Source: Xanthobacteraceae bacterium
Lineage (GTDB): Bacteria > Pseudomonadota > Alphaproteobacteria > Rhizobiales > Xanthobacteraceae
Assembly: GCA_019750915.1 (NCBI GenBank)
Contig: JAIENY010000014.1
Coordinates: 62,001-126,000 of the forward strand
DNA length: 64,000 nucleotides
Reading direction: 5' to 3'
Part shown: one piece after another, positions 8,286 to 17,800 of the stretch
Layout: the number at the start of each line of letters is the position of its first letter
Position numbering within the stretch: the stretch's first letter is position 1
The notes under the pieces: generated by a model
Databases searched by the model: none
Seen by the model: the letters and a program-made list of their open reading frames with translations, nothing else
What the model was told of the DNA's origin: nothing
Translations under genes and position numbers: made by a program

Positions 8286-9842
8286 ATGCGCCGCCTGAAA
8301 TTGATTCTGATCGGAACCGCTGTGCTCGCCGGTTCCTTCTTCATCAGCCTGAAGGTGATGGACTGGATCTGGCCGCGGCAGATCGAGAAGCCCGTGCTTG
8401 CGCAGCTTCCCCCGCTGCCCCCCGTGGCGCAGCGATCGGAGATCATCGCTCCGATCACGATTCCATTGAAGGTGATTGCCGCAGCACTCGACCAGAAGGC
8501 GCCGCGCAGCTTCAGCGGCAAGGCCGATAATCCGGCCGACAAGATTTTATCCAACGCCGACATCGACTGGACGATCACTCGTGGCCCGATCACGGCGATA
8601 GGCAATCAGAATGCATTGACCCTCTCGACCCCGCTCGACGGCAAACTTTCGGTCAAAGGTTCGCTTGAGCTCGGCGCCGGCACTCCCGCCGGCGATGCTC
8701 TCAATAATCTTCTCGGCGCCAAGGCGGCGCAAAAACTGGGCGGCATCTCGATCAAATCGCTGAACGCGAATGCCGTGATCCACGGCACCGCGACTCTGGT
8801 ATCCCGGCCCACGCTGTTGGCCGACTGGCATGTCGATCCGCAGCTCAGCGCGCAGGTGGAGGTGAACAACAACAGCCTGGCGGTTGCAGGAGCCAAGGTC
8901 GCTGTGCCCGCGCAGGTCAAGCCGGTCCTGGACAAGACCGTCAACGATCAGGTCGCGCAATTACAGCAGCGGCTGCGCAACGATCCGAACTTCCGCAACA
9001 GCGCACAGGCGCAATGGAACAGAATGTGCCGCTCGATCCCGCTGCCTTCCGCAGGGCCCGGCCTACCGCCGCTCTACGTCGAAATACGTCCAGTGGCAGC
9101 TTTGGCGGCGCAGCCGCGGATTGATGCCGATACCGTACGGCTCGCGCTTGGCATGCAGGCCGAAACGCGCATCGTCAATACACCGACCATGCCGCAGTGC
9201 CCCTTCCCCGATCGATTGAGGATCGTTCCCGCGCTTGACGAGGGGCGGGTCAGCATCGGCGTGCCGATCGACATGACGTTCGGTCAGGCCGGCAAGATCG
9301 TCGAAGCGCAACTTAAGGGCCGCAAGTTTCCCGAGGACGGCAGCGGCGAGATCGAAGCTCTCGTAAAAAGCGCCAGTGTCGATGCGGCGGGCGACCGGCT
9401 GCTGATTTCACTGCTGGTGCATGTGCGTGAGAAGGCCAGTTGGTTCGGATTCGGTGCGGACGCGACGGTGCGGATCTGGGGACGTCCCGTTCTCGATCAA
9501 CAAAGCCAGATCCTTCATTTCGCCGATCTGAGCGTTGCGGTGGAATCGGACGCCGCGTTCGGATTGCTCAACGCCGCTGCCCAGCGCGCGACGCCCTCTC
9601 TGCAAAAGGCGTTGCAGGATCATGCCGTCATCGACCTGAAGACCCTCGCTTCGGGCGCGCAGCAGAAGCTCGCTGACGTCATCACCGGCATGCAACGCAA
9701 TGACAATGGCGTTGCGGTCAGCGCGTCGGTGACAAACGTCAGGCTCGGTCAGATCGCATTCGATTCAAACAAGCTCCGGATCATTGCGCAGGCCACCGGC
9801 ACGATGAACGTCGTCGTTAAGCAGTTGCCAGCCCTGCAATAG
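8286..9842 (+). CDS. DUF4403 family protein, membrane-anchored
   Basis: 518 residues. The N-terminus has one hydrophobic segment, LILIGTAVLAGSFFISLKV, near residues 5-23, either an uncleaved anchor or signal sequence. The rest reads as DUF4403: SEIIAPITIPLKVIAAALDQKAP, DIDWTITRGPITAIGNQNALTLSTPLDGKLSVKG, and a C-terminal half rich in alternating beta strands. Function of the family is unknown; a periplasmic beta-rich lipid-binding type of fold is only a guess. AGGGG lies 10 bases upstream of the ATG. It is probably monocistronic. Confidence 0.75.
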   Translation: MRRLKLILIGTAVLAGSFFISLKVMDWIWPRQIEKPVLAQLPPLPPVAQRSEIIAPITIPLKVIAAALDQKAPRSFSGKADNPADKILSNADIDWTITRGPITAIGNQNALTLSTPLDGKLSVKGSLELGAGTPAGDALNNLLGAKAAQKLGGISIKSLNANAVIHGTATLVSRPTLLADWHVDPQLSAQVEVNNNSLAVAGAKVAVPAQVKPVLDKTVNDQVAQLQQRLRNDPNFRNSAQAQWNRMCRSIPLPSAGPGLPPLYVEIRPVAALAAQPRIDADTVRLALGMQAETRIVNTPTMPQCPFPDRLRIVPALDEGRVSIGVPIDMTFGQAGKIVEAQLKGRKFPEDGSGEIEALVKSASVDAAGDRLLISLLVHVREKASWFGFGADATVRIWGRPVLDQQSQILHFADLSVAVESDAAFGLLNAAAQRATPSLQKALQDHAVIDLKTLASGAQQKLADVITGMQRNDNGVAVSASVTNVRLGQIAFDSNKLRIIAQATGTMNVVVKQLPALQ

Positions 9843-10041
9843 CCGGAAAAGTCACGTGCGGAATTTATTTGATGATTATGTCATTGGAATCATTGTGAAT
9901 TTCCACGACGAATCAATGACATGATCTTTCCACAATCTCCCTGCAAACGGCGGTTTCCGCGCGTCACCCATTGAGGGACGCAACGTTCGTGCGCCAGGCA
10001 CTGCTGCCGGCCGAACCCATTTCAAACCTAAGGATATCAAC

Positions 10042-10509
10042 ATGAAAAGATTTGCGCTCGCCGCGCTCGCGGCGTTGTCAGTCGTTCCATGTGCCTACGC
10101 CGAAGGCGAGTCCTATCAGGCCATGGTTGCAAGTCACGCCGCCGCTGAAGGCGTTCCCGCAGAGCTCGTACATCGGGTAATCATGCGCGAGAGCCGTTAC
10201 AATCCACACGCCGTCAGCCGCGGCAATTACGGCATGATGCAGATCAAGCTGCAGACCGCGCGCAGCATGGGCTACACCGGCTCGGCACAGGGATTGCTCG
10301 ATCCCGAAACCAATCTGACCTACGCGGTAAAGTATCTCGCCGGTGCCTATCGCGCCGCGGGCGGCAACCACAATCGCGCAGTCGCCTATTACGCCGGTGG
10401 CTATTACTACGCAGCGAAACGCCAGCGGCTTTTGGAAGCCAATGCCGAGATGACGAACGAAAGCGAGATCGCGCCGGTCCGTCACACACGACACCGCCAT
10501 CGTCGCTAA
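10042..10509 (+). CDS. Small secreted lytic transglycosylase (SLT domain)
   Basis: 155 residues. MKRFALAALAALSVVPCAYA is a signal peptide cleaved after about residue 20. The SLT fold follows: RVIMRESRYNPHAVS contains catalytic Glu50, GNYGMMQIKLQTARSMGY is the GxMQI motif, and NLTYAVKYLAGAYRAAGGNHNRAVAYYAGG matches the third SLT motif. The enzyme cleaves the MurNAc-GlcNAc bond with 1,6-anhydro product formation. It is short and has no binding domain, like specialised transglycosylases that open the wall for assembly of envelope structures; there is no such system adjacent. AAGGA lies upstream of the ATG. Confidence 0.9.
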   Translation: MKRFALAALAALSVVPCAYAEGESYQAMVASHAAAEGVPAELVHRVIMRESRYNPHAVSRGNYGMMQIKLQTARSMGYTGSAQGLLDPETNLTYAVKYLAGAYRAAGGNHNRAVAYYAGGYYYAAKRQRLLEANAEMTNESEIAPVRHTRHRHRR

Positions 10510-10536
10510 CGAAACGAGCGATCCGCCGGGCTCGCG

Positions 10537-10968
10537 TCAAACCGAGGCCGGCGGACGGTTGATCTCTTTCGGCCTGCCATGCTCGTCGATCGAGACATAG
10601 ATGAAGTTACCGTCCGTCACGAGGAAGATGTTGTCCTCGTTGCGGCGCTGGACCCAGGCCTCGACGCGGACGGTAATCGAGGTGCGTCCAACCCGCACCT
10701 GCGTGCCGTACACCGAAACCAGATCACCGACATAAACCGGCTTGCGGAAGGTCATCGCTTCGATGGCGACAGTCACCGTGCGCGCATGGATTGTCTTGTA
10801 GGCAAAGACGCTTCCGGCGAGATCCATCTGGCTAAGGAGCCAGCCGCCAAAAATATCGCCGTTCTGGTTGGTATCGGCTGGCATCGCCAGCGCACGAATA
10901 CAAAGTTCGCCCTGCGGCTCATTGGCCGGGGTCAAAGTGGCTTGCCCCGTAACACGTTCGTCGTCCAT
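10537..10968 (-). CDS. yciA: Acyl-CoA thioesterase, YciA-type hotdog fold
   Basis: 143 residues with a single hotdog domain. The conserved start of the long helix is MPADTNQNGDIFGGWLLSQMDLAGSVFA, and TVTVAIEAMTFRKPVYVGDLVSVYGTQVRVGRTSITVRVEAWV matches the YciA/Acot family. It hydrolyses acyl-CoAs to free acids and CoA in the cytoplasm. It starts 17 bases after the fadJ-type stop on the same strand, so it is the last gene of the beta-oxidation operon, where it could relieve CoA trapping. It converges with the transglycosylase gene. Confidence 0.9.
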   Translation of the reverse strand: MDDERVTGQATLTPANEPQGELCIRALAMPADTNQNGDIFGGWLLSQMDLAGSVFAYKTIHARTVTVAIEAMTFRKPVYVGDLVSVYGTQVRVGRTSITVRVEAWVQRRNEDNIFLVTDGNFIYVSIDEHGRPKEINRPPASV

Positions 10969-10985
10969 TCACCGTATCCATTCAA

Positions 10986-13067
10986 CTATCGAAAAGTCGC
11001 CCAGCCCGCATCCGGCTTGAAGCGATCGCCGTACTTCGCGGCGAGCGCACTGAGCGCATTGGCGACATTCTCCGGTCCACGTTCGCGTGCGTAATTCAGC
11101 GGCCCGCCGCGAAATGGCGCATAACCTGTCCCGAAGATCATCGCGCCGTCGACCGTATCAGGATTATCGACGATGCCTTCCCGCAAACATGCAACGCAGA
11201 CATTCGACATCGGCAGAATAAGCCGGTCGGTCATCTCGGCGGTCGCATGAACATGGGCATGTCCCTTCTGCACGCGGCCGTCCTTCCACTCATAGAAGCC
11301 CTGACCGGTCTTGCGGCCGAGCTCTCCCTTGGCAACTTTTTGCCGCAGCCATTCGGGCGCCGCAGGAATGCTGTCTCCAAGCTTGGCGCGCAATTCTTCG
11401 CCCACCGCAAGGCAGATATCGAGACCGACCTGATCGGCCAGTTCGATCGGCCCCATCGGCATACCGAATTTCTCGGCGGCCTCGTCGATCGTCAGCTTGT
11501 CCACCTTCTCGTCCAGCATCAGCAGCGCTTCCATCAAATACGGCATCAACGCGCGATTGACGAGGAAGCCCGGCGAGCTCTTCACCGGAAGCGGCAGACG
11601 GTCGATACCGCCGACGAATTTCATCGCCGTCGACAGCGCCAGCGGATCGGCCTGATCGTGACTGATCACCTCGACAAGCTGCAACCGGGACACCGGATTG
11701 AAGAAATGGACGCCGACCAGCCGCTGCGGATCTTTCAAGATCGTCCGCAATTCCTCAAGTGGAATGCTGGAGGTGTTGGTGGCGAGAATTGCGCCGGGCT
11801 TCATCACCTGCTCGAGCCCGGCATAGATCTTCTGCTTCAGATCCAGGCGTTCCGGCACCGCCTCGATGATCAGATCGGCATGGCGGGCGCCCTCGCCGGT
11901 CAAATCCGGAATCAACCGATCGAGCGCATCACGCTGACCGATCTTGGAACGGATGATCTTGGAAAACAAAGCGGATGCGCGCTTCATCGCTCCGGCAATG
12001 GCGGAGGGCTGCATGTCGGCAAGCGTCACCCGCAGGCCCTGATTGGCGCACCACGAGGCGATATCGCCGCCCATCGCGCCGGCTCCAATCACATGCACAT
12101 GCTTGATCGGACTCTTGCCGCCGGCGAGCTTCTTCATCTCGTCGCGGACGAAGAAAACGCGGATCAGGTTTTGCGCGGTGGGTGTCACCATCAGCCTGGC
12201 AAAGGAGGGTATCTCCGCCAGCAGCATGTCGCCGCGACTGCCGCCATGTTTCTCCCACAAATCGATCAGCGCGTAGGGCGCCGGATAATTTTCCGGGGCA
12301 GCTTTCTTTTTCGTTTCCGTCCGCATCCGCGATGCAAGGAAGCCGCGCACCGGACCGATATTCATCAGCTTCACAAGCGGGGACCGTTTGCGCTTGAGGC
12401 GGCCGAAAATCGCATCCTTCGCCGCGCCGAGAACGTGCCGCTCCTGCGTCACCGCATCGACGAGTCCCAGCCGTTTGGCCTTGCGTGCATCGACATTCTT
12501 GCCGGTCAGCATCATGGTCATGGCTTCGACCGGGTTGAACAGGTGCACAGAACGCGCGGTGCCGCCGAAACCGGGATGCAGACCGAGCAGCACCTCGGGG
12601 AAGCCGAAGCGTGCGCCGTCGATAGCGATCCGCATGTTGCAGGCAAGCACGACCTCAAGCCCGCCGCCGAGACAGAACCCGTGGATCACCGCGACGGTCG
12701 GGAATTTCAGGTTCTCGAGCCGGTTGATGATCTCATGCCCGCGCCCAAGCTGCGTCTCGACCAGATCGACATTCGACAGCCCGCGAAACTCGTTGATGTC
12801 TGCACCCGCGATAAAACCGGAGCGCTTGGCCGAGCGAAGCACCAGCCCGACGGGGCGTTCGCTTTCGAGCGCGGTGAGGATCTCGGCAAACTCCTCGAGC
12901 ACCTCGGTGGAGAGCGTGTTGGCGCTCGCACCCGCGCGGTCAAACAGCAACCAGGCGATACCGTCCTCATCGCGGGTGAGCTTGAAGTTCTTGTAAGGCC
13001 CCTCTACCGGCGCCGGTCCCAGTTCGAGATCGCGCTCTTTCAGCGCGCTCATGATCTTGCTGTTCAT
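10986..13067 (-). CDS. fadJ: Fatty acid oxidation complex alpha subunit (enoyl-CoA hydratase / 3-hydroxyacyl-CoA dehydrogenase)
   Basis: 693 residues with two catalytic halves. The N-terminal crotonase domain (about 1-190) retains both catalytic glutamates (GFCLGGGLEVVLAC and FGFPEVLLGLHPGFGG). From about residue 310 the Rossmann motif HVIGAGAMGGDIASWCANQG starts the 3-hydroxyacyl-CoA dehydrogenase, with AILATNTSSIPLEEL and the HFFNPVSRLQLVEVI signature. It performs the hydration and NAD-dependent oxidation steps. ATG 13067 is preceded by AGGA; it starts 8 bases after the thiolase stop. Assignment to FadJ rather than FadB is by general resemblance. Confidence 0.94.
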   Translation of the reverse strand: MNSKIMSALKERDLELGPAPVEGPYKNFKLTRDEDGIAWLLFDRAGASANTLSTEVLEEFAEILTALESERPVGLVLRSAKRSGFIAGADINEFRGLSNVDLVETQLGRGHEIINRLENLKFPTVAVIHGFCLGGGLEVVLACNMRIAIDGARFGFPEVLLGLHPGFGGTARSVHLFNPVEAMTMMLTGKNVDARKAKRLGLVDAVTQERHVLGAAKDAIFGRLKRKRSPLVKLMNIGPVRGFLASRMRTETKKKAAPENYPAPYALIDLWEKHGGSRGDMLLAEIPSFARLMVTPTAQNLIRVFFVRDEMKKLAGGKSPIKHVHVIGAGAMGGDIASWCANQGLRVTLADMQPSAIAGAMKRASALFSKIIRSKIGQRDALDRLIPDLTGEGARHADLIIEAVPERLDLKQKIYAGLEQVMKPGAILATNTSSIPLEELRTILKDPQRLVGVHFFNPVSRLQLVEVISHDQADPLALSTAMKFVGGIDRLPLPVKSSPGFLVNRALMPYLMEALLMLDEKVDKLTIDEAAEKFGMPMGPIELADQVGLDICLAVGEELRAKLGDSIPAAPEWLRQKVAKGELGRKTGQGFYEWKDGRVQKGHAHVHATAEMTDRLILPMSNVCVACLREGIVDNPDTVDGAMIFGTGYAPFRGGPLNYARERGPENVANALSALAAKYGDRFKPDAGWATFR

Positions 13068-13075
13068 GACCGTTC

Positions 13076-14359
13076 CTATACCGTCTCGATGAGCATGGCG
13101 CCGCCAAGGCCGCCGCCAATACATTCGGTTGCGATGCCGCGCTTGGTGCCGAGCCGCTTCATTGCATTCACCAGATGCAGCACGATACGGTTGCCGCTGG
13201 TGCCGACCGGATGACCAAGGCTGATCGCGCCGCCGTCGACATTGAGCCGGGTGTGATCGAGTTCGCCCGCGGCTCCCTCAAGGCCCAGAATTTCGCGGCA
13301 GAACTTGTCGTCCTTCCACGCGGCAAGGCAGGCCAACACCTGCGCGGCAAAGGCCTCGTTGATTTCCCACGTGTCGATGTCTTGCAGACCGAGATTGTGT
13401 TTCTTGAGGAGCTTGGTCGCCGACAACACCGGTCCGAAGCCCATCACGCTGGGATCAAGTCCGGCCCATGCGCTGTCGACAATCACTGCTTTCGGTTTCA
13501 GCCCATACTTATGAACTGCATCCTCGGAAGCCAGAATGGTCCAGCACGCGCCGTCCGTGATCTGCGAGGAGTTGCCCGGCGTCACCTGCCCCCAGGGGCG
13601 CTCGAAGACCGGGCGCAGCTTCGCCAGCTTTTCCACGGACGAATCCGGCCGCACACCATCGTCGTGATCGTAAAACTTGCCCCTGCGGTCGAACGCGGTT
13701 TCGATCTCGTTTTTGAGATAGCCCTGCTCCTGCGCGTGAGCGAGCCGCTTATGACTCTCGACCGCATAAGCATCGGCATCCTGACGCGTCACGCCCATCA
13801 GGTGAGCGACAACTTCTGCGGTCTGCCCCATGTTCAGATCGGTGATCGGGTCGGTCAGCCCGCGCTCGAGGCCGATGATGGGCTTAAAATAAGACGGCCG
13901 CACTTTCAGGAAGGCCGCGAGTTTCGCCAGCGTCGTGCGCGCGGTCGCAAGACCTGCGAACCAGCGCACGCCCGATGCGGGGAACACCAGCGGCGAATAG
14001 CTCAGCGCCTCGGTGCCGCCAGCCAGGATCAGATCGCCTTGCCCGTTCTGGATATAGCGGTATGCGGTATCGATCGATTGCATGCCGGAGCCGCAGTTGA
14101 TCTGCATGGTGAAGGCGACCATATCCTCGCCCATGCCGAGCCGCAGCGCAGCGACGCGGGCGGGGTTCATCTCATCCGCAATCACATTGACGCAGCCGAG
14201 AATGACCTGATCGAAGGCAGTCGAAGCGAACGGCTGCCGTGCCAGCAAGGGCCGGCCAGCCTGAACGGCTAGATCGACCGGTGTGAACGGTCCGGGGCCG
14301 CCCTGGGCCTTCAAAAATGGCGTACGGCTTCCATCGACAATATAGACAGGACGAGCCAT
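13076..14359 (-). CDS. fadA: Acetyl-CoA C-acyltransferase (3-ketoacyl-CoA thiolase)
   Basis: 427-residue thiolase catalysing the last beta-oxidation step, cleaving 3-ketoacyl-CoA to acetyl-CoA plus a shortened acyl-CoA. Nucleophile Cys89 lies in MQINCGSGMQS; NEAFAAQ carries a catalytic-site His/Asn loop equivalent; His383 is in GGAISLGHPVGTSGNR and the second active-site Cys413 in TECIGGGLGG. The start overlaps the acyl-CoA dehydrogenase stop by one base (TGATG), and fadJ follows after 8 bases. Its length, somewhat above 390, matches the FadI-type long thiolases that pair with FadJ. Confidence 0.94.
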   Translation of the reverse strand: MARPVYIVDGSRTPFLKAQGGPGPFTPVDLAVQAGRPLLARQPFASTAFDQVILGCVNVIADEMNPARVAALRLGMGEDMVAFTMQINCGSGMQSIDTAYRYIQNGQGDLILAGGTEALSYSPLVFPASGVRWFAGLATARTTLAKLAAFLKVRPSYFKPIIGLERGLTDPITDLNMGQTAEVVAHLMGVTRQDADAYAVESHKRLAHAQEQGYLKNEIETAFDRRGKFYDHDDGVRPDSSVEKLAKLRPVFERPWGQVTPGNSSQITDGACWTILASEDAVHKYGLKPKAVIVDSAWAGLDPSVMGFGPVLSATKLLKKHNLGLQDIDTWEINEAFAAQVLACLAAWKDDKFCREILGLEGAAGELDHTRLNVDGGAISLGHPVGTSGNRIVLHLVNAMKRLGTKRGIATECIGGGLGGAMLIETV

Positions 14360-16623
14360 CAGCTTGCAGCCCTTTCGCGGTTGGCCAGATCAGGATGGGC
14401 CTGCTTGAAAATCGGCGACAAGGCTTCCGGAGCAAAATCATCGACTTCGATGACTTTGGCCACGGCCTCCTGCGCCGTCTTCATCGCATTCCCTTCGTCG
14501 GCCGTGATGACGCCGCGCTTTACGGCCTCATTCCAGTCTCGAATATGCGCGGCTCGCATTTTCTTTTCAATCGGCGCATTGGCGGTAACCAGCAGGAAAG
14601 CGCGTTCCAGCCGCGCCAGCGGGCCGTCGTCGTTCGCCCCGGCGTGATAAAGATCTGCCGTCAGACGATCTCGCGCGGCGGAGGGCTCCAGGACAAGCTG
14701 CGCGCACTGATGCACGACCTTGTCCGATGGACCACGCACCTTCGCGCCGAACGGCTGCACCACAAATTTCAGCAGGCCCGCAACAAAACGGTTCGGCAAA
14801 TTGGCGAAAATGTCGGCGAACCGCGTCTCGATGGTGCGGACACCATTCGCCATTACCCATTGCAGCGCGGGAAGATCGTCCTTCTGACGGCCTTCGTCCT
14901 CCCACCGCTTCAGCGCAGCGGACAACAGGTAAAGCTCGGAGAGGATATCGCCAAACCGGGCCGACAGCATTTCCTTGCGCTTCAGTGCGCCGCCGAGCGT
15001 CAAGAGAGCCATGTCGGCGCAGAGGGCAAACGCCGTCGAATAACGCGAAAGCTGGCGATAGTAACCGGTTGCCGCGCCCGCCTCGGGCGCTGGCGCGAAC
15101 AGACCCGCGCTCCAGCTTCGTCCCCAGGCGCGGAAGAAATTCGTGAAGGCATGGCCAACATGCGACCAGAACGCTTTGTCGAAATCCTCAAGTCCTGCCT
15201 TCGCGTCGGGATTGCCGATCGCGTTGATCTCTTTCAACAGATACGGATGCGCCCGGGTCGCGCCCTGGCCGAAAACGATGAGATTGCGCGTCAGAATGTT
15301 CGCGCCTTCCACTGTAATGGCCACCGGCACCGAGCGGTACAGGCTGCCCATGTAATTCTGCGGTCCATCGATGATCGCCTTGCCGCCGTGAATGTCCATT
15401 GCATCGTCGACGACGAAGCGAAGACGTTCGGTCGCATGCAACTTCATGATGCCGGAAATCACCGCCGGATGAATGCCCTGATTGAGCGCGGCGCATGTCA
15501 GGCGCCGCGCGGCATCGAGTTGATAGGCGGTCCCCGCGATGCGCGCGAGCGGGTCCTCGATGCCTTCGAACCTGCCGATCGGCACATTGAACTGTTGGCG
15601 AACACGCGCGTAAGCACCGGCCGTCCGTGCACAATAGGCCGCACCAGATGACGACTGCGAAGGCAGCGAAATGCCGCGTCCCGCGGCCAGCGCACTCATC
15701 AGCATTTTCCAGCCCTGACCGATCCGCGCCTGACCGCCGATCACATAGTCCATCGGGATGAAAACGTCCTTGCCCCAGTTCGGGCCATTCTGAAACACCT
15801 GCATCGCCGGGATATGACGATGACCGATGGTGACACCCGGCAGATCGGTCGGGATCAGCGCAACGGTAATGCCGAGATTTTCCTGATTGCCGATCAGATG
15901 ATCCGGATCGCGCGCCTTGAACGCAAGGCCCAGCAGGGTGGCGACCGGTCCGAGCGTGATGTAGCGCTTGTGCCAGTTCAGCCGGATTCCGATCACATCC
16001 TGGCCCTCGAACTCGCCCCTTGCGATCACGCCGGTGTCGGTCATCGAGGCGGCATCCGAACCGGCTTCAGGGCTGGTCAGGCCGAAGCAGGGAATGTCCC
16101 GCCCCGCGGCGAGGCCCGGCAACCATTTGTCACGCTGCGCCTGTGTGCCGAATTGCATCAGGAGTTCGCCCGGCCCGAGCGAATTCGGCACCATCACGGT
16201 GACGGCCGCAACGATCGAGCGCGACGAAATCTTCCGGATCACTTCCGAGTGCGCGTAGGGCGAAAAGCCGAGCCCACCGAATTCCTTGGGAATGATCATT
16301 CCCAGAAACCTGTTGCGCTTGATAAAGTCCCAGACCTCCGGCGGCAGGTCGCGATACTCCCACGTCACCTTCCAGTCATCGACCATCGCGCAGAGTTCTT
16401 CGACCGGTCCCGCGAGAAAAGCCTCCTCCTCCGGGGTCAATTTGGCGGGCGGCACCGCGAGCAGTTTCGCCCAGTCCGGGTTGCCGGTGAACAGGTCGGC
16501 ATCCCACCACACGTCGCCTGCTTCCAGCGCCTCGCGTTCGGTATCCGACATCGAGGGAAGCGCCTTGTGAGCCCATGCGAAAATCGGGCGCGTCAGGACG
16601 TCACGGCGAAAGGAAAAGCTCAT
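14359..16623 (-). CDS. fadE: Acyl-CoA dehydrogenase, FadE type
   Basis: 754-residue large acyl-CoA dehydrogenase, close in size to E. coli FadE (814) and far above classic 380-residue ACADs. It catalyses the first, FAD-dependent step of beta-oxidation. Recognisable ACAD blocks include GFSPYAHSEVIRKISSRS, PCFGLTSPEAGSDAASM and RNLIVFGQGATRAHPYL, plus the FadE-type C-terminal extension. ATG 16623 gives MSFSFRRDVLTRPIF and is preceded by AAAGGATCG; an in-frame start 24 codons upstream adds only a basic tail. It is first gene of the operon fadE-fadA-fadJ-yciA. Confidence 0.93.
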   Translation of the reverse strand: MSFSFRRDVLTRPIFAWAHKALPSMSDTEREALEAGDVWWDADLFTGNPDWAKLLAVPPAKLTPEEEAFLAGPVEELCAMVDDWKVTWEYRDLPPEVWDFIKRNRFLGMIIPKEFGGLGFSPYAHSEVIRKISSRSIVAAVTVMVPNSLGPGELLMQFGTQAQRDKWLPGLAAGRDIPCFGLTSPEAGSDAASMTDTGVIARGEFEGQDVIGIRLNWHKRYITLGPVATLLGLAFKARDPDHLIGNQENLGITVALIPTDLPGVTIGHRHIPAMQVFQNGPNWGKDVFIPMDYVIGGQARIGQGWKMLMSALAAGRGISLPSQSSSGAAYCARTAGAYARVRQQFNVPIGRFEGIEDPLARIAGTAYQLDAARRLTCAALNQGIHPAVISGIMKLHATERLRFVVDDAMDIHGGKAIIDGPQNYMGSLYRSVPVAITVEGANILTRNLIVFGQGATRAHPYLLKEINAIGNPDAKAGLEDFDKAFWSHVGHAFTNFFRAWGRSWSAGLFAPAPEAGAATGYYRQLSRYSTAFALCADMALLTLGGALKRKEMLSARFGDILSELYLLSAALKRWEDEGRQKDDLPALQWVMANGVRTIETRFADIFANLPNRFVAGLLKFVVQPFGAKVRGPSDKVVHQCAQLVLEPSAARDRLTADLYHAGANDDGPLARLERAFLLVTANAPIEKKMRAAHIRDWNEAVKRGVITADEGNAMKTAQEAVAKVIEVDDFAPEALSPIFKQAHPDLANRERAAS

Positions 16624-16813
16624 GGGACGATCCTTTGATCGAGGCGGGACGCGGGCGGACGGCGGCATTGTCTTACGCCGCCGATCTTTCAACAATCGAT
16701 CCTTACAAATCCTGACTTTATGATCTCCGGATGACAGCGAATCTCAACATCATGAACCGAAATTATACGATTTCGATCCAGCTTTGAGGGCTTTCGTTTA
16801 CACCTGTGCAGTG

Positions 16814-17431
16814 TCAGTTCGGACGAAGCATCTCGAACATGGCTTCGGGACGGATTTCGACATAGTCCCCGGCCCGGCCCGCGCGCAGGATCGGTCGTGC
16901 CTTGGCAGTCTGGTAGACGCCGTCCACAATCAAATCCTTGGCGATATGAACGGCGACCACCTCCCCGAGCACCAGCCACGCCTGCGCCTTGACACCATCG
17001 GCACCCTGCAACTGGACAATCTGCGTGACCTTGCATTCGAACGACACCGGGCTTTCACCAACAAGGGGGACATCGACCAGCCGGCCCGGCACCTTGGTCA
17101 AACCGGCGACTGCGAACTCATCCACCTCACTGGCCAACGTCGCCGATGTCGCGTTCATCGCATCCTTGAGCGCGTGCGTCGCGAGATTCCAGACGAACTC
17201 TCCGGTCTCTGTGACGTTGGATACAGTGTCCTTCCAGGCCGTGCTGGAAAACCCGATGATCGGCGGCGTATAATTGAAGGCATTGAAGAAGCTGTATGGC
17301 GCCAGATTGTGATGACCGCTTTTGGAGCGCGATGAAATCCAGCCGATCGGGCGCGGCGCGATGATCGCATTGAAGGGATCATGTTTCAGCCCGTGTCCGT
17401 GGGAGGGCTCGTAAAAGTGAACATCGCTCAT
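16814..17431 (-). CDS. Flavin reductase-like FMN-binding split-barrel protein
   Basis: 205 residues matching the flavin reductase-like domain. PFNAIIAPRPIGWISSRSKSGHHNLAPYSFFNAFNYTPPIIGFSS is the hallmark FMN-binding start, and DTVSNVTETGEFVWNLAT and SPVSFECKV follow the family pattern. Proteins of this type use FMN or reduce it for a partner monooxygenase, but this DIM6/NTAB-type branch often has no known partner. None is adjacent. It is on the same strand as fadE but 190 bases upstream of it, so it is probably a separate unit. Confidence 0.88.
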   Translation of the reverse strand: MSDVHFYEPSHGHGLKHDPFNAIIAPRPIGWISSRSKSGHHNLAPYSFFNAFNYTPPIIGFSSTAWKDTVSNVTETGEFVWNLATHALKDAMNATSATLASEVDEFAVAGLTKVPGRLVDVPLVGESPVSFECKVTQIVQLQGADGVKAQAWLVLGEVVAVHIAKDLIVDGVYQTAKARPILRAGRAGDYVEIRPEAMFEMLRPN

Positions 17432-17515
17432 TAGCAGGCAGCCTCATAGAAGTGACGTGAACGCGGAACGCAGCAAGTTCCAATAATTTGCAAGGAATAA
17501 GGGCCCCCGTTCTGA

Positions 17516-17540
17516 GGAACAGTCAATCTCTCCATTCGTT
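17516..17540 (+). promoter_or_regulatory. EcfG (general stress sigma factor) promoter of csbD
   Basis: GGAAC at 17516-17520, 16 bases, then CGTT ending at 17540: an exact match to the GGAAC-N16-CGTT consensus of alphaproteobacterial EcfG/SigT/RpoE2 sigma factors. It lies 31 bases upstream of the CsbD start codon. Confidence 0.85.
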
Positions 17541-17571
17541 GTCCCCACATCAACAGAGGGAGATGTATTTC

Positions 17572-17787
17572 ATGAGCAGCACAACCGACAAGATTAAGGG
17601 CACCGCCAACGAGGCAATCGGCAAGGCCAAGCAGGGTATCGGCGAGGCCACCGGCTCGGAACGCCTCGAGGGCGAAGGCGCGCTGCAGGAAGCCAAGGGG
17701 CACGGTCAGAAGGCTGTTGGCAACGCGAAGGACGCCGCCAAGGAGGCGGTTAACCGCGCGGCAGAAGCAGCCAATCGCAAGCTTTAA
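17572..17787 (+). CDS. csbD: CsbD family general stress protein
   Basis: 71-residue hydrophilic protein starting [39 protein letters not shown], the CsbD signature, followed by an Ala/Lys-rich amphipathic stretch. Molecular role is unknown; the family is induced by general stress and accumulates in stationary or osmotically stressed cells. ATG 17572 is preferred over 17563 because AGAGGGA then sits at normal spacing. The upstream GGAAC-N16-CGTT promoter predicts EcfG control, and a strong terminator follows, so it is a monocistronic stress gene. Confidence 0.93.
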   Translation: MSSTTDKIKGTANEAIGKAKQGIGEATGSERLEGEGALQEAKGHGQKAVGNAKDAAKEAVNRAAEAANRKL

Positions 17788-17800
17788 TTCTCCTAAAGAC

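Noticed and set aside
8060-8605. 181-codon minus-strand frame covering the spacer before the DUF4403 gene
   Set aside because: Overlaps the DUF4403 N-terminus in reverse; low-quality sequence without motifs or ribosome site.
11247-13214. 655-codon plus-strand open frame opposite fadJ
   Set aside because: fadJ has intact catalytic motifs along the whole length; the opposite frame has no domain and biased composition.
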